DNA of 64,000 nt, taken from Occallatibacter savannae (GTDB lineage Bacteria > Acidobacteriota > Terriglobia > Terriglobales > Acidobacteriaceae). Numbering within the stretch: position 1 is the stretch's first letter; every line of letters starts with the position of its first letter. The stretch lies in assembly GCF_003131205.1 (NCBI RefSeq), contig NZ_QFFY01000005.1, positions 552,432 through 616,431 of the forward strand, written 5' to 3'. Under the pieces are notes generated by a model. It was not told the DNA's origin. It did not search any database and was given only the letters and a program-made list of their open reading frames with translations. Below, piece after piece: positions 10,101 to 17,266 of the stretch. Both the position numbers and the translations under genes were made by a program.

Positions 10101-10248
10101 GGTGGCAAAGCTCAACGAGGACAAGCGCATGTATCAGGTTCTCGCCGACCAGAACACGCGCCCCCGCACCCGCTACCTCGCAGAAGTTCTGAATTTTAAT
10201 CCTGAACTCGAACAGAATCCGGTCGAACACGCGCCGGAAAAGGGTTGA
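7126..10248 (+). CDS. actB: Alternative complex III iron-sulfur/molybdopterin-fold subunit ActB
   Basis: 1040 residues. A Tat-type sequence RRGFLKIMG begins near residue 83, an unusually long N-region. It is followed by a molybdopterin-oxidoreductase-like domain (about 120-780) and a four-cluster ferredoxin domain. Cysteine groups include CTGCNACVMAC (about 806-816), CQHCENAPCEQVC (about 861), CVGTRYCSNNC and CSYC (about 942). Fused ActB proteins of this design are known from Bacteroidota and Acidobacteriota. In ACIII the molybdopterin-like half is thought to carry no cofactor. Starts at the ATGA overlap with actA; an extension into actA in this frame is not needed. Confidence 0.95.
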   Translation: MSREPLNGTKATGNTVEIEKSKASLAENEAPLTLEQVREKLKGTTGKKLWRSIDELQNTPEFQAAVEREFPAAAQEWVDPVSRRGFLKIMGASMALAGLAGCTKQPDEPIYPYVKAPEDLVLGKPMYFATANPLPTGAVPLLVKSDEFRPIKVDGNPDHPYNHGSSDVFSQGSLLDLYDPDRSQHSTYQGENSDWANFAREFRDKVASTKDGTGIYILSSTVTSPTLARQWKAVQAAYPKAKLIQYDPALAGTFLTKGYNVQYDLTQADVIVSLDADFLSSASYPGFHKLVFDYAKRRKDPASGMNRLYSVESTPTTTGMKAEHRIGLRASEVPAFAAALAAQVGASGANAPQYAWTAEQQKFLAALAKDLKANGGKSAVIPGLYQDESVAALALAINQALGNVGKTVTVSSEPAIPIPSDQIADLKSLVADLNAGKVDWLVIINSNPVYSAPADLGFNDNLLGKAKMVAHIGSHYDETGRVAQWHIPAAHYLETWSDARAYDGTVSIVQPMIEPLWGGVSAHQVLQALLDNPQLSAYEAVRATQKDNIKGDFETGWRKALHSGWIENTAYASGGAPKIDAAKVPTPNSKDQLEIIFRPDPNVYDGRWSNVGWLQELPKPVTNLSWDNAAIFSGYTREKLNAEEDDIVEISAAGGTVKAPVIAAPGHPDNSVTIYLGYGREAAGRVGSGMGFSAYRVQSSSNPFVATGTVKKVDGKWGIAITKSHFQDHRAKNLTEHSNENWSLEGVEAIGPRAIIRYATLEEFKANPNFAHEGEGRDTPEPDTTLFPNWPYPANKWGMSIDMNSCTGCNACVMACYAENNIPVVGKQQVRIGRIMQWLRIDAYYEGDLAAPRAHFQPMTCQHCENAPCEQVCPVGATVHTPEGLNTMVYNRCVGTRYCSNNCPYKVRRFNYLLYSDYETDSLKLMRNPDVSVRSRGVMEKCSYCVQRINAAKIEADKENREIRDGEIVTACQQACPASVITFGNLNDKNSKVAKLNEDKRMYQVLADQNTRPRTRYLAEVLNFNPELEQNPVEHAPEKG

Positions 10249-10255
10249 AGTCACG

Positions 10256-11671
10256 ATGGCGACTAGTGAAATCAGAAGAGGCGACCCTGGCATCGATCCC
10301 GCAACCGGAGAGTTCCGCGTTGTAAACCAGGCCGAATCTTTCAAGTCAGTAACAGAGAAGATCTCGCGCATTGTGCTCACCCCGCACACGCCGCTCGGCT
10401 GGCTGGCCCTGTTTGGAATCGCAGGTGCGGTCGCAACCGTCCTCCTCGTTGCAGTCACCTGGCTCTTCTTGAAAGGCGTCGGCATCTGGGCCATCACGCA
10501 GCCCGTCGCCTGGGGCTTCGCGATCATCAATTTCGTCTGGTGGATTGGTATCGGCCACGCCGGCACTCTCATCTCCGCGATCCTTCTGCTCTTCAAGCAG
10601 ACCTGGCGCAACTCCATCAGCCGCTTCGCCGAAGCGATGACCATCTTCGCCGTCGTTTGCGCCGGCATGTTCCCGCTGATTCACGTGGGCCGTCCCTGGC
10701 TCGGATACTGGCTCTTCCCGCTCCCGCTTACCATGAACGTCTGGCCGCAGTTCCGCTCGCCGCTGCTGTGGGACGTCTTCGCGGTATCGACCTACGCCAC
10801 CATCTCGGTCGTGTTCTGGTACATCGGCATGATCCCCGATTTTGGAACCTTCCGCGATCGCGCCGACAATAAGGTAGCCCAGTACTTCTATGGAATCTTC
10901 TCGTGGGGCTGGCGCGGATCTGTGAAGCACTGGATGCGTTATGAAACGGCCTCGCTCCTTCTCGCCGGTCTCGCAACGCCCCTCGTGCTCTCCGTACACA
11001 CCGTCATTAGCTTCGACTTCGCGGTCGCGGTCCTCCCTGGATGGCACACCACCATCTTCCCGCCCTACTTCGTCGCCGGCGCCATCTACTCCGGATTCGC
11101 CATGGTGCTCACGCTGGCCATTCCGCTGCGCAAGTTCTACCACCTTGAGTCGATGGTGACCGAGCGCCACATCGACAACATGGGCAAAGTTATGCTCGCC
11201 ACCGGCTTCATCGTCGCCTACGGCTACGGCATGGAAGCCTTCATGGCCTGGTACTCGGCTTCGCACTGGGAAGCCTTCATGTTCTGGAACCGCGCCTTCG
11301 GTCCGATGGGCTGGTCCTACTGGACGCTCATCATCACCAACCTCGCGATTCCGCTGACGACTCTCTGGATTCGCAAACTGCGCACCAACCTCGCCTATAT
11401 GTTCTTTCTCTCGATCGTGGTGAACACGGGCATGTGGTTCGAGCGCTTCGTCATCGTTGTAACCAGTCTCTATCGTGACTTCCTGCCCTCCTCGTGGGGC
11501 ACCTATCGCGCAACCAAGTGGGATTACATGACGTTCATCGGAACGCTCGGCTTGTTTACGACGCTGTTCCTGCTGTTCGTCCGCTTCCTGCCCATGATCC
11601 CCATGAACGAAATCCGCATGATTCTGCCCTCGGCCAAAATCAAGCCGAAAGCGGCAGCCGGAGCTGATTAA
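10256..11671 (+). CDS. actC: Alternative complex III membrane subunit ActC (NrfD-like)
   Basis: 471 residues with about 10 hydrophobic helices of the NrfD/PsrC type. It begins after a polar N-terminus of about 45 residues that looks cytoplasmic. In ACIII this subunit forms part of the quinol-binding membrane core. It lies 7 nt after actB and 2 nt before actD within the operon. Residues such as WWIGIGHAGT and RPWLGYWLFPLP are typical NrfD-family patches. Confidence 0.93.
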   Translation: MATSEIRRGDPGIDPATGEFRVVNQAESFKSVTEKISRIVLTPHTPLGWLALFGIAGAVATVLLVAVTWLFLKGVGIWAITQPVAWGFAIINFVWWIGIGHAGTLISAILLLFKQTWRNSISRFAEAMTIFAVVCAGMFPLIHVGRPWLGYWLFPLPLTMNVWPQFRSPLLWDVFAVSTYATISVVFWYIGMIPDFGTFRDRADNKVAQYFYGIFSWGWRGSVKHWMRYETASLLLAGLATPLVLSVHTVISFDFAVAVLPGWHTTIFPPYFVAGAIYSGFAMVLTLAIPLRKFYHLESMVTERHIDNMGKVMLATGFIVAYGYGMEAFMAWYSASHWEAFMFWNRAFGPMGWSYWTLIITNLAIPLTTLWIRKLRTNLAYMFFLSIVVNTGMWFERFVIVVTSLYRDFLPSSWGTYRATKWDYMTFIGTLGLFTTLFLLFVRFLPMIPMNEIRMILPSAKIKPKAAAGAD

Positions 11672-11673
11672 CG

Positions 11674-12216
11674 ATGCCTTCTCGTGAAGGAACATACGGC
11701 CTGCTGGCCGAATTCGATAACCCCAGCGACCTCGTCCGCGCTGCGCAACAGGCGCGCGAAGACGGATGGCGCCGCATGGATTGCTACACGCCATATCCGG
11801 TGGAAGAGGCGGCTGAGGCCATCGGCTTCCACCGCAATCGCGTGCCGCTCGTCACGCTCATCGGCGGCCTCATGGGTCTCGCTGCCATGTTCTCGATGGA
11901 GACCTGGATCTCGGTGATCGCCTACCCGCTGAACATCGGCGGACGCCCGCTCTACTCGTGGCCCGCCTTCGTTGTGCCCGCGTACGAGTGGACGATTCTG
12001 TGGGCCGGTCTCTCCGCTGGATTCGGAATGCTCGCGCTGAACGGACTGCCTCAGCTCTACCATCCCCTCTTCAACGCTCCCAACTTCCGCAACGGAGCAA
12101 CCACAGACAAGTTCTTCCTCTGCCTCGAGGCAATGGATCCCAAGTTCGACCTGATCGAGTCCAAGCGCTACCTCGAAACCCTCAGCCCCGTTTCCGTAGT
12201 GGAGGTGGACTACTGA
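11674..12216 (+). CDS. actD: Alternative complex III subunit ActD (DUF3341)
   Basis: 180 residues matching DUF3341/ActD. A soluble N-terminal ferredoxin-like part starts with YGLLAEFDNPSDLVRAA and contains YTPYPVEEA. Two membrane helices (about 60-80 and 97-120) and a cytoplasmic C-terminus follow. It is a structural subunit of ACIII with no cofactor ligands visible. The stop codon overlaps the actE start as TGATG. Confidence 0.93.
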   Translation: MPSREGTYGLLAEFDNPSDLVRAAQQAREDGWRRMDCYTPYPVEEAAEAIGFHRNRVPLVTLIGGLMGLAAMFSMETWISVIAYPLNIGGRPLYSWPAFVVPAYEWTILWAGLSAGFGMLALNGLPQLYHPLFNAPNFRNGATTDKFFLCLEAMDPKFDLIESKRYLETLSPVSVVEVDY

Positions 12217-13067
12217 TGACACAGCTCTCGGTCTTCAGGTCTCAGTCTCCAGCCTCCTCACCCGTAGTTCGGGTGCCCCATGTCCCCTTCTTTTGGGCAC
12301 GTGGGAAACAAAGAAATGTCTTAGCCTTGACCGGCCTCGCCGCCATCCTCCTCATCTCCGGCTGCCGTCAGGACATGCACAACCAGCCCAAGATGATTCC
12401 GCAGCGCGGCTCCGACTTCTTCGCCGACCATCGCGGCGCGCGCCCGCAGATCGTCAACACCGTCGCTCGTGGACAGCTTCAATCCGACAGCTACTTCTAC
12501 ACCGGCGTGGTGCAGGGCTCCAACGGATACCGCGAAGAGAAGGACCAGCTTCCTTTCCCCGCGACCATGGAAGTCCTCGAGCGCGGCCAGGAGCGCTTCA
12601 ATATCTACTGCACTCCCTGCCACTCGCGTGTTGGCAACGGCCTTGGCGAAATCGTTCAGCGAGGTTACAAGCCGGCGGCAAACCTCAACGATCAGGTCCG
12701 CCGCTCGCAGCCGGTCTCGCACTACTTCTACGTAATGACGCACGGCTATGGCGCCATGCCCGACTACGCCGAGCAACTCACGCCTGAAGATCGCTGGGCA
12801 GTTGCCGCCTATATCCGCGCCCTTCAGCTCAGCCAGGCCGCTACGCAGGCCGACGTTCCCTCCGGCGCGCAGGTTCGGGACTTGAAGGACCTGGCCACTG
12901 AAGCGGGCCATCCCGACTACGCGCAGCCGTGGACGCTGCCGCAGTCTACCGGCGTCGAGAACTACAAGGTTCCTTCGGAAGGAAATCCTGGCAACGCACC
13001 GGCAGGTCCTCCGAACCCGAAGATCGTTGTTCCAGCAACCAAGACGGCTCCCGCGGCCGCGAAGTAA
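12216..13067 (+). CDS. actE: Alternative complex III monoheme cytochrome c lipoprotein ActE
   Basis: 283 residues. A lipoprotein signal peptide ends in LLISGC (lipobox). One heme site CTPCH follows near residue 132, and a Met in GYGAMPDYAE could be the distal ligand. A C-terminal Pro/Ala-rich tail follows. The start at 12216 overlaps the actD stop (TGATG). That start makes the region before the hydrophobic core about 35 residues long, because a hairpin repeat (12271-12306) is read through as codons there. Initiation further down, for example at GTG 12273, is possible. No strong ribosome-binding site resolves this. Confidence 0.9.
   Translation: MTQLSVFRSQSPASSPVVRVPHVPFFWARGKQRNVLALTGLAAILLISGCRQDMHNQPKMIPQRGSDFFADHRGARPQIVNTVARGQLQSDSYFYTGVVQGSNGYREEKDQLPFPATMEVLERGQERFNIYCTPCHSRVGNGLGEIVQRGYKPAANLNDQVRRSQPVSHYFYVMTHGYGAMPDYAEQLTPEDRWAVAAYIRALQLSQAATQADVPSGAQVRDLKDLATEAGHPDYAQPWTLPQSTGVENYKVPSEGNPGNAPAGPPNPKIVVPATKTAPAAAK
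12271..12306 (+). repeat. GGGTGCCCC-header hairpin repeat inside the actE reading frame
   Basis: A degenerate member of the ATGTCTCC-stem subtype: header GGGTGCCCC, arms CCCATGTCCCC and GGGCACGTGGG, loop TTCTTTT. Ten of eleven stem positions still pair (one C-C mismatch, one T-G). It is read as ActE residues about 19-31, upstream of the lipoprotein hydrophobic core. Confidence 0.75.
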
Positions 13068-13079
13068 GGATTGAGTTCA

Positions 13080-14390
13080 ATGGCTCACGACACACACGGT
13101 TCATCACACGCCCGAGCGCTCCCGGCAGATCTTAGCGCTCCTGCGTTTGTCGACGGCTGGCGGTCACGCGCAAGCATCGTCGGCATTGTCGCTGCGGTTG
13201 TCGCCGTGATTCTTGCTCTTCTCGGGCAGGCCCAGGACCATCTCGGCTGGGAACACTTCATGCGCGCCTGGATGCTCGGCCTTGTCTTCACATTCGGCTG
13301 GTCCGTCGGTGGCCTCGCGCTCCTCATGGTCCAGTACGTCTCCGGCGGCAAGTGGGGCCTTCTTCTCCGCCGGCCGCTTGAAGCTGCATCGCAGGGGCTT
13401 TGGCTGGTGCTCATCTACTGGCTCATTTCCATTCCGTTCATGAAGTACCTCTATCAGTGGGCGAGATACACCACCGTCGCGGAAACCGCCGACGCCCTCA
13501 AAAACGGTCTCATCAACGAAGCCCAGGCGCACTGCCTCGACTTCAAACGCCCCATGCTCAATCCCACCACTTACCTCATGGTGATGGTGATCTGCTTCGC
13601 GATCTGGATCTTCTACGCGTGGCGTCTGCGCAGCCTGAGCATTGAGCGTGACAGGCAATCCGCCGACACAACGCCCTTCTGGATCAAGAAGCTCGAAAAC
13701 ATCAGCGGCCCCGGTATTGTGATCTACTCGCTCACCATGACCGCCGCCGTCATTTACTGGGTCATGTCGATGGACGTCACCTGGTTCTCCTCCGTCTACG
13801 GCCTGCTATTCCTCGTCGGCGAAGGATACTCGGTTCTCGCTCTTTCCATCCTGACCGCCATCAGCCTCTCGAAAGCTGAGCCATTCCGTACTATCCTGCG
13901 CACCACGGAGCAGCATGACCTTGGCAAGTTCACCTTCGCCTTTGTCATGCTCAACATCTACCTCGGCTTCGCGCAGTTCCTCATCATCTGGTCCGGCAAC
14001 CTGCCTGAAGAGATTAACTGGTACCTCGATCGCATTCGCGGACACTGGGGCATCATCATCACCCTCGACTTCATCTTCCACTGGGTGATTCCGTTCTCAC
14101 TGCTGCTCTCGCGCGACATCAAGCGCAACAAGAAGCGCATGATTCGCGTCTGCCAGTGGATGATCTTCGCCAAAGCCTTCGACCTCTTCTGGCTTATCGA
14201 ACCAAACTTCAAGGACGCAGCCCGCAACCTGCACTTCAGCTGGGGAATCCTCGAGTACATCGCGCTTCCCGTCGCCATGGCCTCCATCTGGGTCGCCTAT
14301 TACAGCCACAACCTGAAGACTCGCGCACTGGTGCAGACCAACGATCCACACGTCGCAGAGATTCTGGAGCCCGAACATGTCCACGCTTGA
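13080..14390 (+). CDS. actF: Alternative complex III membrane subunit ActF (NrfD-like)
   Basis: 436 residues with about 10 hydrophobic helices. It is the second NrfD-like subunit of ACIII. The start is ATG 13080, placed 9 nt after AAGGA (13066-13070); a TTG three codons earlier is less likely. The end overlaps the next gene by 14 nt. It completes the actABCDEF set in the canonical order. Confidence 0.93.
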   Translation: MAHDTHGSSHARALPADLSAPAFVDGWRSRASIVGIVAAVVAVILALLGQAQDHLGWEHFMRAWMLGLVFTFGWSVGGLALLMVQYVSGGKWGLLLRRPLEAASQGLWLVLIYWLISIPFMKYLYQWARYTTVAETADALKNGLINEAQAHCLDFKRPMLNPTTYLMVMVICFAIWIFYAWRLRSLSIERDRQSADTTPFWIKKLENISGPGIVIYSLTMTAAVIYWVMSMDVTWFSSVYGLLFLVGEGYSVLALSILTAISLSKAEPFRTILRTTEQHDLGKFTFAFVMLNIYLGFAQFLIIWSGNLPEEINWYLDRIRGHWGIIITLDFIFHWVIPFSLLLSRDIKRNKKRMIRVCQWMIFAKAFDLFWLIEPNFKDAARNLHFSWGILEYIALPVAMASIWVAYYSHNLKTRALVQTNDPHVAEILEPEHVHA

Positions 14391-15066
14391 TCACAACGAA
14401 CCTCACGAGGAGAAGATGCTCGGCTCACACGGCCCCAAGGACATCGACGCCTCCGCCGGCTATGAGCAGTCCGACGTCAAGGTCACGGGCATCATTGTCT
14501 TCCTCACTTCGCTGGCCATCTTCGTCGCCGTCTGCGGAGTGGTGACCTACGGCATCGGCAAGCTAATCAATGCCGAGCTCAATCGAGAAGACGGGCCGAA
14601 CACGAAGTGGACGACCGACGCCGATGCAAAGATCCGCACGCTCGGCAATCTGCCCACCAACCCCGAGTTGCAGAACAAAATCGCGGAGATGACCCAGAAA
14701 TTTCCCACCCCGCGCGTTCAGACCGACGACGGCAACGTCGATGTCGCCGATCTCCACGCGCGCGAAGATCTCCTGCTCGACGACTACAGCTGGGTCGATC
14801 GCTCGCAGGGCAAAATAAGAATTCCCATCGAGCGCGCTATGCAGATCGTCGCGCAGAAGGGACTTCCCGTCGCTCCGGCAGCGCAGCAAGCTCCGCTCCT
14901 CGCAGAAGACCAGAAGCCGCAGGTCACAGTGCCGCTTACTAGCGGCTTTGCCCGCACCGGCTTCGAACAGGATCTAGCCGCATCGCAAAAAGCCGAAGAG
15001 CTGTACACGCATGAAGGCGAAGGGAACGGAACAGGCAACAGAGTCCAGGAAACCAAACCCGAGTAA
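14377..15066 (+). CDS. Membrane-anchored companion protein between ACIII and the oxidase genes
   Basis: 229 residues: a polar N-terminus, one membrane helix (about 36-60), then a periplasmic part containing YSWVDRSQGKIRIPIERAMQ near residues 137-156. Proteins with this WVD...RIPIxRAM patch occur near cytochrome oxidase clusters, but I know no assigned function. It overlaps actF by 14 nt, so it is translated with the ACIII genes. An assembly or supercomplex-bridging role is inference from position only. The tail after about residue 165 is Ala/Gln-rich and low in complexity. Confidence 0.8.
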   Translation: MSTLDHNEPHEEKMLGSHGPKDIDASAGYEQSDVKVTGIIVFLTSLAIFVAVCGVVTYGIGKLINAELNREDGPNTKWTTDADAKIRTLGNLPTNPELQNKIAEMTQKFPTPRVQTDDGNVDVADLHAREDLLLDDYSWVDRSQGKIRIPIERAMQIVAQKGLPVAPAAQQAPLLAEDQKPQVTVPLTSGFARTGFEQDLAASQKAEELYTHEGEGNGTGNRVQETKPE

Positions 15067-15081
15067 AAAACAAAATTTCAG

Positions 15082-15212
15082 AGGAAACGACAAAGCGTCA
15101 GGGCACAGAGATAGGTTCTGACGCAGAAGCAAAGGGAAACGATAAGCATCAGGGCACAAAGATAGGTTCTGATCCAAAGCAAAGGGAAACCAGAAGCGTC
15201 AGGGCACGACTT
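15082..15212 (+). repeat. Three-unit direct repeat (about 51 nt) before the Sco gene
   Basis: Two nearly complete units (about 15082-15133 and 15134-15183) share GTCAGGGCACA/ATCAGGGCACA, AGATAGGTTCTGA and GCAAAGGGAAAC. A third, shortened unit (15184-15212) keeps GGAAACCAGAAGCGTCAGGG and then runs into a palindrome. No open frame. This fills most of the 207-nt gap between the companion gene and the Sco gene. Confidence 0.8.
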
Positions 15213-15257
15213 CAGTCGTGCCGCACACAGCAACAAAGCGGGCGGGGCTTTAGCCCC
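15203..15257 (+). repeat. Two palindromes upstream of the Sco gene
   Basis: The first is GGCACGACT-TC-AGTCGTGCC at 15203-15222, a perfect 9-bp stem. The second is GGGGCT-TT-AGCCCC at 15244-15257. Both would form stable hairpins in the leader just before the Sco ribosome-binding site. There is no T-tract, so they are unlikely terminators; REP-like elements or mRNA stabilisers are more probable. Confidence 0.7.
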
Positions 15258-15273
15258 TGAGGTAACAGCAGTC

Positions 15274-16185
15274 ATGTACAGCACCAACAGCGCGAAAAAA
15301 ACGAGGACGGTCACCCGCTTAGCGGCCACCGCCCTCCTATGCCTCGCCGCGCTGACCGCATCGCAGGCCCAGGTCTCCCGCTACGACGAGAAGCAAGTCG
15401 GCACGACCAACGAAAAGCCGAACATCCTCAACGGTGTCGGAATCGCCCAGCACCTCAATCAGCAGATCCCGCTCGACCTCACCTTCACCGACGAGACCGG
15501 CAAACCTGTCCAGCTCGCGAGCTACTTCGGCACCAAGCCCGCAATTCTCGCCCTGGTCTACTATCAGTGCCCGATGCTGTGCTCCGAAGAACTCAACGGC
15601 CTCAGCAGCGCGCTGCAGATGGTTAACTTGGTCCCCGGAAAAGACTTCAACATCGTTGTCGTCAGCATCGACCCGAGCGAAGGCACCGATCTCGCCGCCG
15701 CCAAAAAGCGCAGCTACCTTCGGCGTTACGGCCGCCCCGAAACAGCCGCAGGCTGGCACTTCATGACCGGCACGCAGCCGAACATCGACGCGCTCACGAA
15801 GACCGTCGGCTTCAGCTACGTCAAAATCCCCGGCCCCGACGGCAAGCTCACCCAGTTCGCGCACGCCAGCTCGATCCAGATCGTGACGCCTCAGGGCAAA
15901 CTCGCCCAGTACTACATGGGCGTCGAGTATTCCCCCAAAGACATTCGGCTCGGCCTCGTCGAGGCTTCCGGAAACCACATCGGTTCGCCGGTCGACAACA
16001 TTCTTACGTACTGCTACCACTACGATCCGCAATCCAACAAGCACTCGCTGATCATCGCCCGCGTCGTTCAACTCGGCGGCGCTGTCACCCTGGTCATGTT
16101 GGGCGGATTCATGTGGATCATGTTCCGTCGCGATTACCGCGCGGCACACGAGAAACTTGCTTCAGGAACAAAGGTGAACGGATAA
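15274..16185 (+). CDS. Sco1/SenC-type copper chaperone for cytochrome oxidase
   Basis: 303 residues with a signal peptide (about 1-33) and a thioredoxin-like fold. The copper motif CPMLC is preceded by YYQ, and the distant His ligand lies in FAHASSIQIV. A C-terminal membrane helix (VVQLGGAVTLVMLGGF) is followed by a basic tail. Sco proteins load the CuA site of subunit II, which is encoded 4 nt downstream. The C-terminal anchor in addition to the signal peptide is a little unusual for the family. Confidence 0.9.
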   Translation: MYSTNSAKKTRTVTRLAATALLCLAALTASQAQVSRYDEKQVGTTNEKPNILNGVGIAQHLNQQIPLDLTFTDETGKPVQLASYFGTKPAILALVYYQCPMLCSEELNGLSSALQMVNLVPGKDFNIVVVSIDPSEGTDLAAAKKRSYLRRYGRPETAAGWHFMTGTQPNIDALTKTVGFSYVKIPGPDGKLTQFAHASSIQIVTPQGKLAQYYMGVEYSPKDIRLGLVEASGNHIGSPVDNILTYCYHYDPQSNKHSLIIARVVQLGGAVTLVMLGGFMWIMFRRDYRAAHEKLASGTKVNG

Positions 16186-16189
16186 CGGA

Positions 16190-17266
16190 ATGTCGCACAT
16201 AAGTCCAGTACTCTGGCAATTCCTCGTCAAGTGGTTGACGAATTTTGCGCTCTATCCGCCCCAGGCGTCGAAGATTGCGCCTCAGTTCGACGCACTGTAC
16301 TTCTTCATGGTGCTGGTCAGCCTTATCGGTCTGACGATCGTTATTCTGCTCATCACCTCGTTCTCCATCATGTACCGCCAGAAGGCTCATCCCGTCCCGG
16401 TACAGATCGAGGGCTCCACGATGCTCGAGGCCACGTGGACCATCATCCCGCTCGGCCTGTTCCTCATCATGTTTGTATGGGGCGCGCTCATCTACTTCCG
16501 CGTCTACACTCCGCCGGCCAACGCCATGAACATCTACGTCGTCGGGAAGCAGTGGATGTGGAAGGCAGAGCATCCGGGCGGCCAGCACGAGATCAACTCG
16601 CTGCACATCCCGACCGGCCGCGCCATCCAGCTCACGCTCATTTCGCAGGACGTCTTCCACAGCTTCTCCATTCCTGCCTTCCGCGTGAAGCGTGAAGCCA
16701 TCCCGGGCCGCTACACCACCGTCTGGTTCGAAGCCACGACACCCGGAACCTACCACCTGTTCTGCACCCAGTACTGCGGCACCGATCACTCGCACATGAT
16801 CGGCGACATCGTGGTGCTCACCCCCGATGACTACAAGCGCTGGCTGGCAACATCCACCAGCGGAGCATCGCTCGCGCAAAACGGCGAGCGCCTCTTTGCC
16901 AGCCTCAGCTGCACGGCCTGCCACAATGCCCGTCCAGACGCCCGCGGCCCGAATCTCGCCAACGTCTACGGCTCGAAGCTCACGCTCGCCAATGGGCAAT
17001 CGCAGCTCGCAGACGAAGCCTTTCTGCGCGACGCAATCCTCAATCCCTCGCAGCACGTCACCCAGGGATTCGCTCCGATCATGCCCACCTATCAAGGCCA
17101 GGTCAGTGAAGATGGCGTGATTGCTCTCGTTGAATACATTAAGCAACTCAACTCTGACTACCGCATTCAGCAGACGACGAATACGACGAGTCTGCTGCCG
17201 GAAAACGACGGCAAGGCAACGCCCACCGGACAAAAGCCCGCTGGGCAGGGGATGGTGAATCAATGA
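16190..17266 (+). CDS. ctaC: Cytochrome c oxidase subunit II with fused cytochrome c domain (caa3 type)
   Basis: 358 residues. Two N-terminal membrane helices (about 38-62 and 82-104) precede a cupredoxin domain with the CuA ligand set CTQYCGTDHSHM. A cytochrome c domain follows with CTACH at residues 241-245 and an axial Met in IMPTYQG. The fusion defines a caa3 oxidase, which needs no separate cytochrome c if ACIII docks directly. The TGA overlaps the ctaD ATG by 4 nt. Confidence 0.95.
   Translation: MSHISPVLWQFLVKWLTNFALYPPQASKIAPQFDALYFFMVLVSLIGLTIVILLITSFSIMYRQKAHPVPVQIEGSTMLEATWTIIPLGLFLIMFVWGALIYFRVYTPPANAMNIYVVGKQWMWKAEHPGGQHEINSLHIPTGRAIQLTLISQDVFHSFSIPAFRVKREAIPGRYTTVWFEATTPGTYHLFCTQYCGTDHSHMIGDIVVLTPDDYKRWLATSTSGASLAQNGERLFASLSCTACHNARPDARGPNLANVYGSKLTLANGQSQLADEAFLRDAILNPSQHVTQGFAPIMPTYQGQVSEDGVIALVEYIKQLNSDYRIQQTTNTTSLLPENDGKATPTGQKPAGQGMVNQ

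Noticed and set aside
8686..10668. 660-codon minus-strand frame opposite actB/actC
   Set aside because: A shadow of the high-GC coding strand; crosses a gene boundary of two clearly real ACIII genes.
10346..11794. 482-codon minus-strand frame opposite actC
   Set aside because: Lies fully antisense to a membrane subunit; charged, low-complexity translation without family pattern.
15082..15212. Small gene in the 51-nt repeat array
   Set aside because: Unit length and frame content give no conserved peptide; stops or shifts occur between units.
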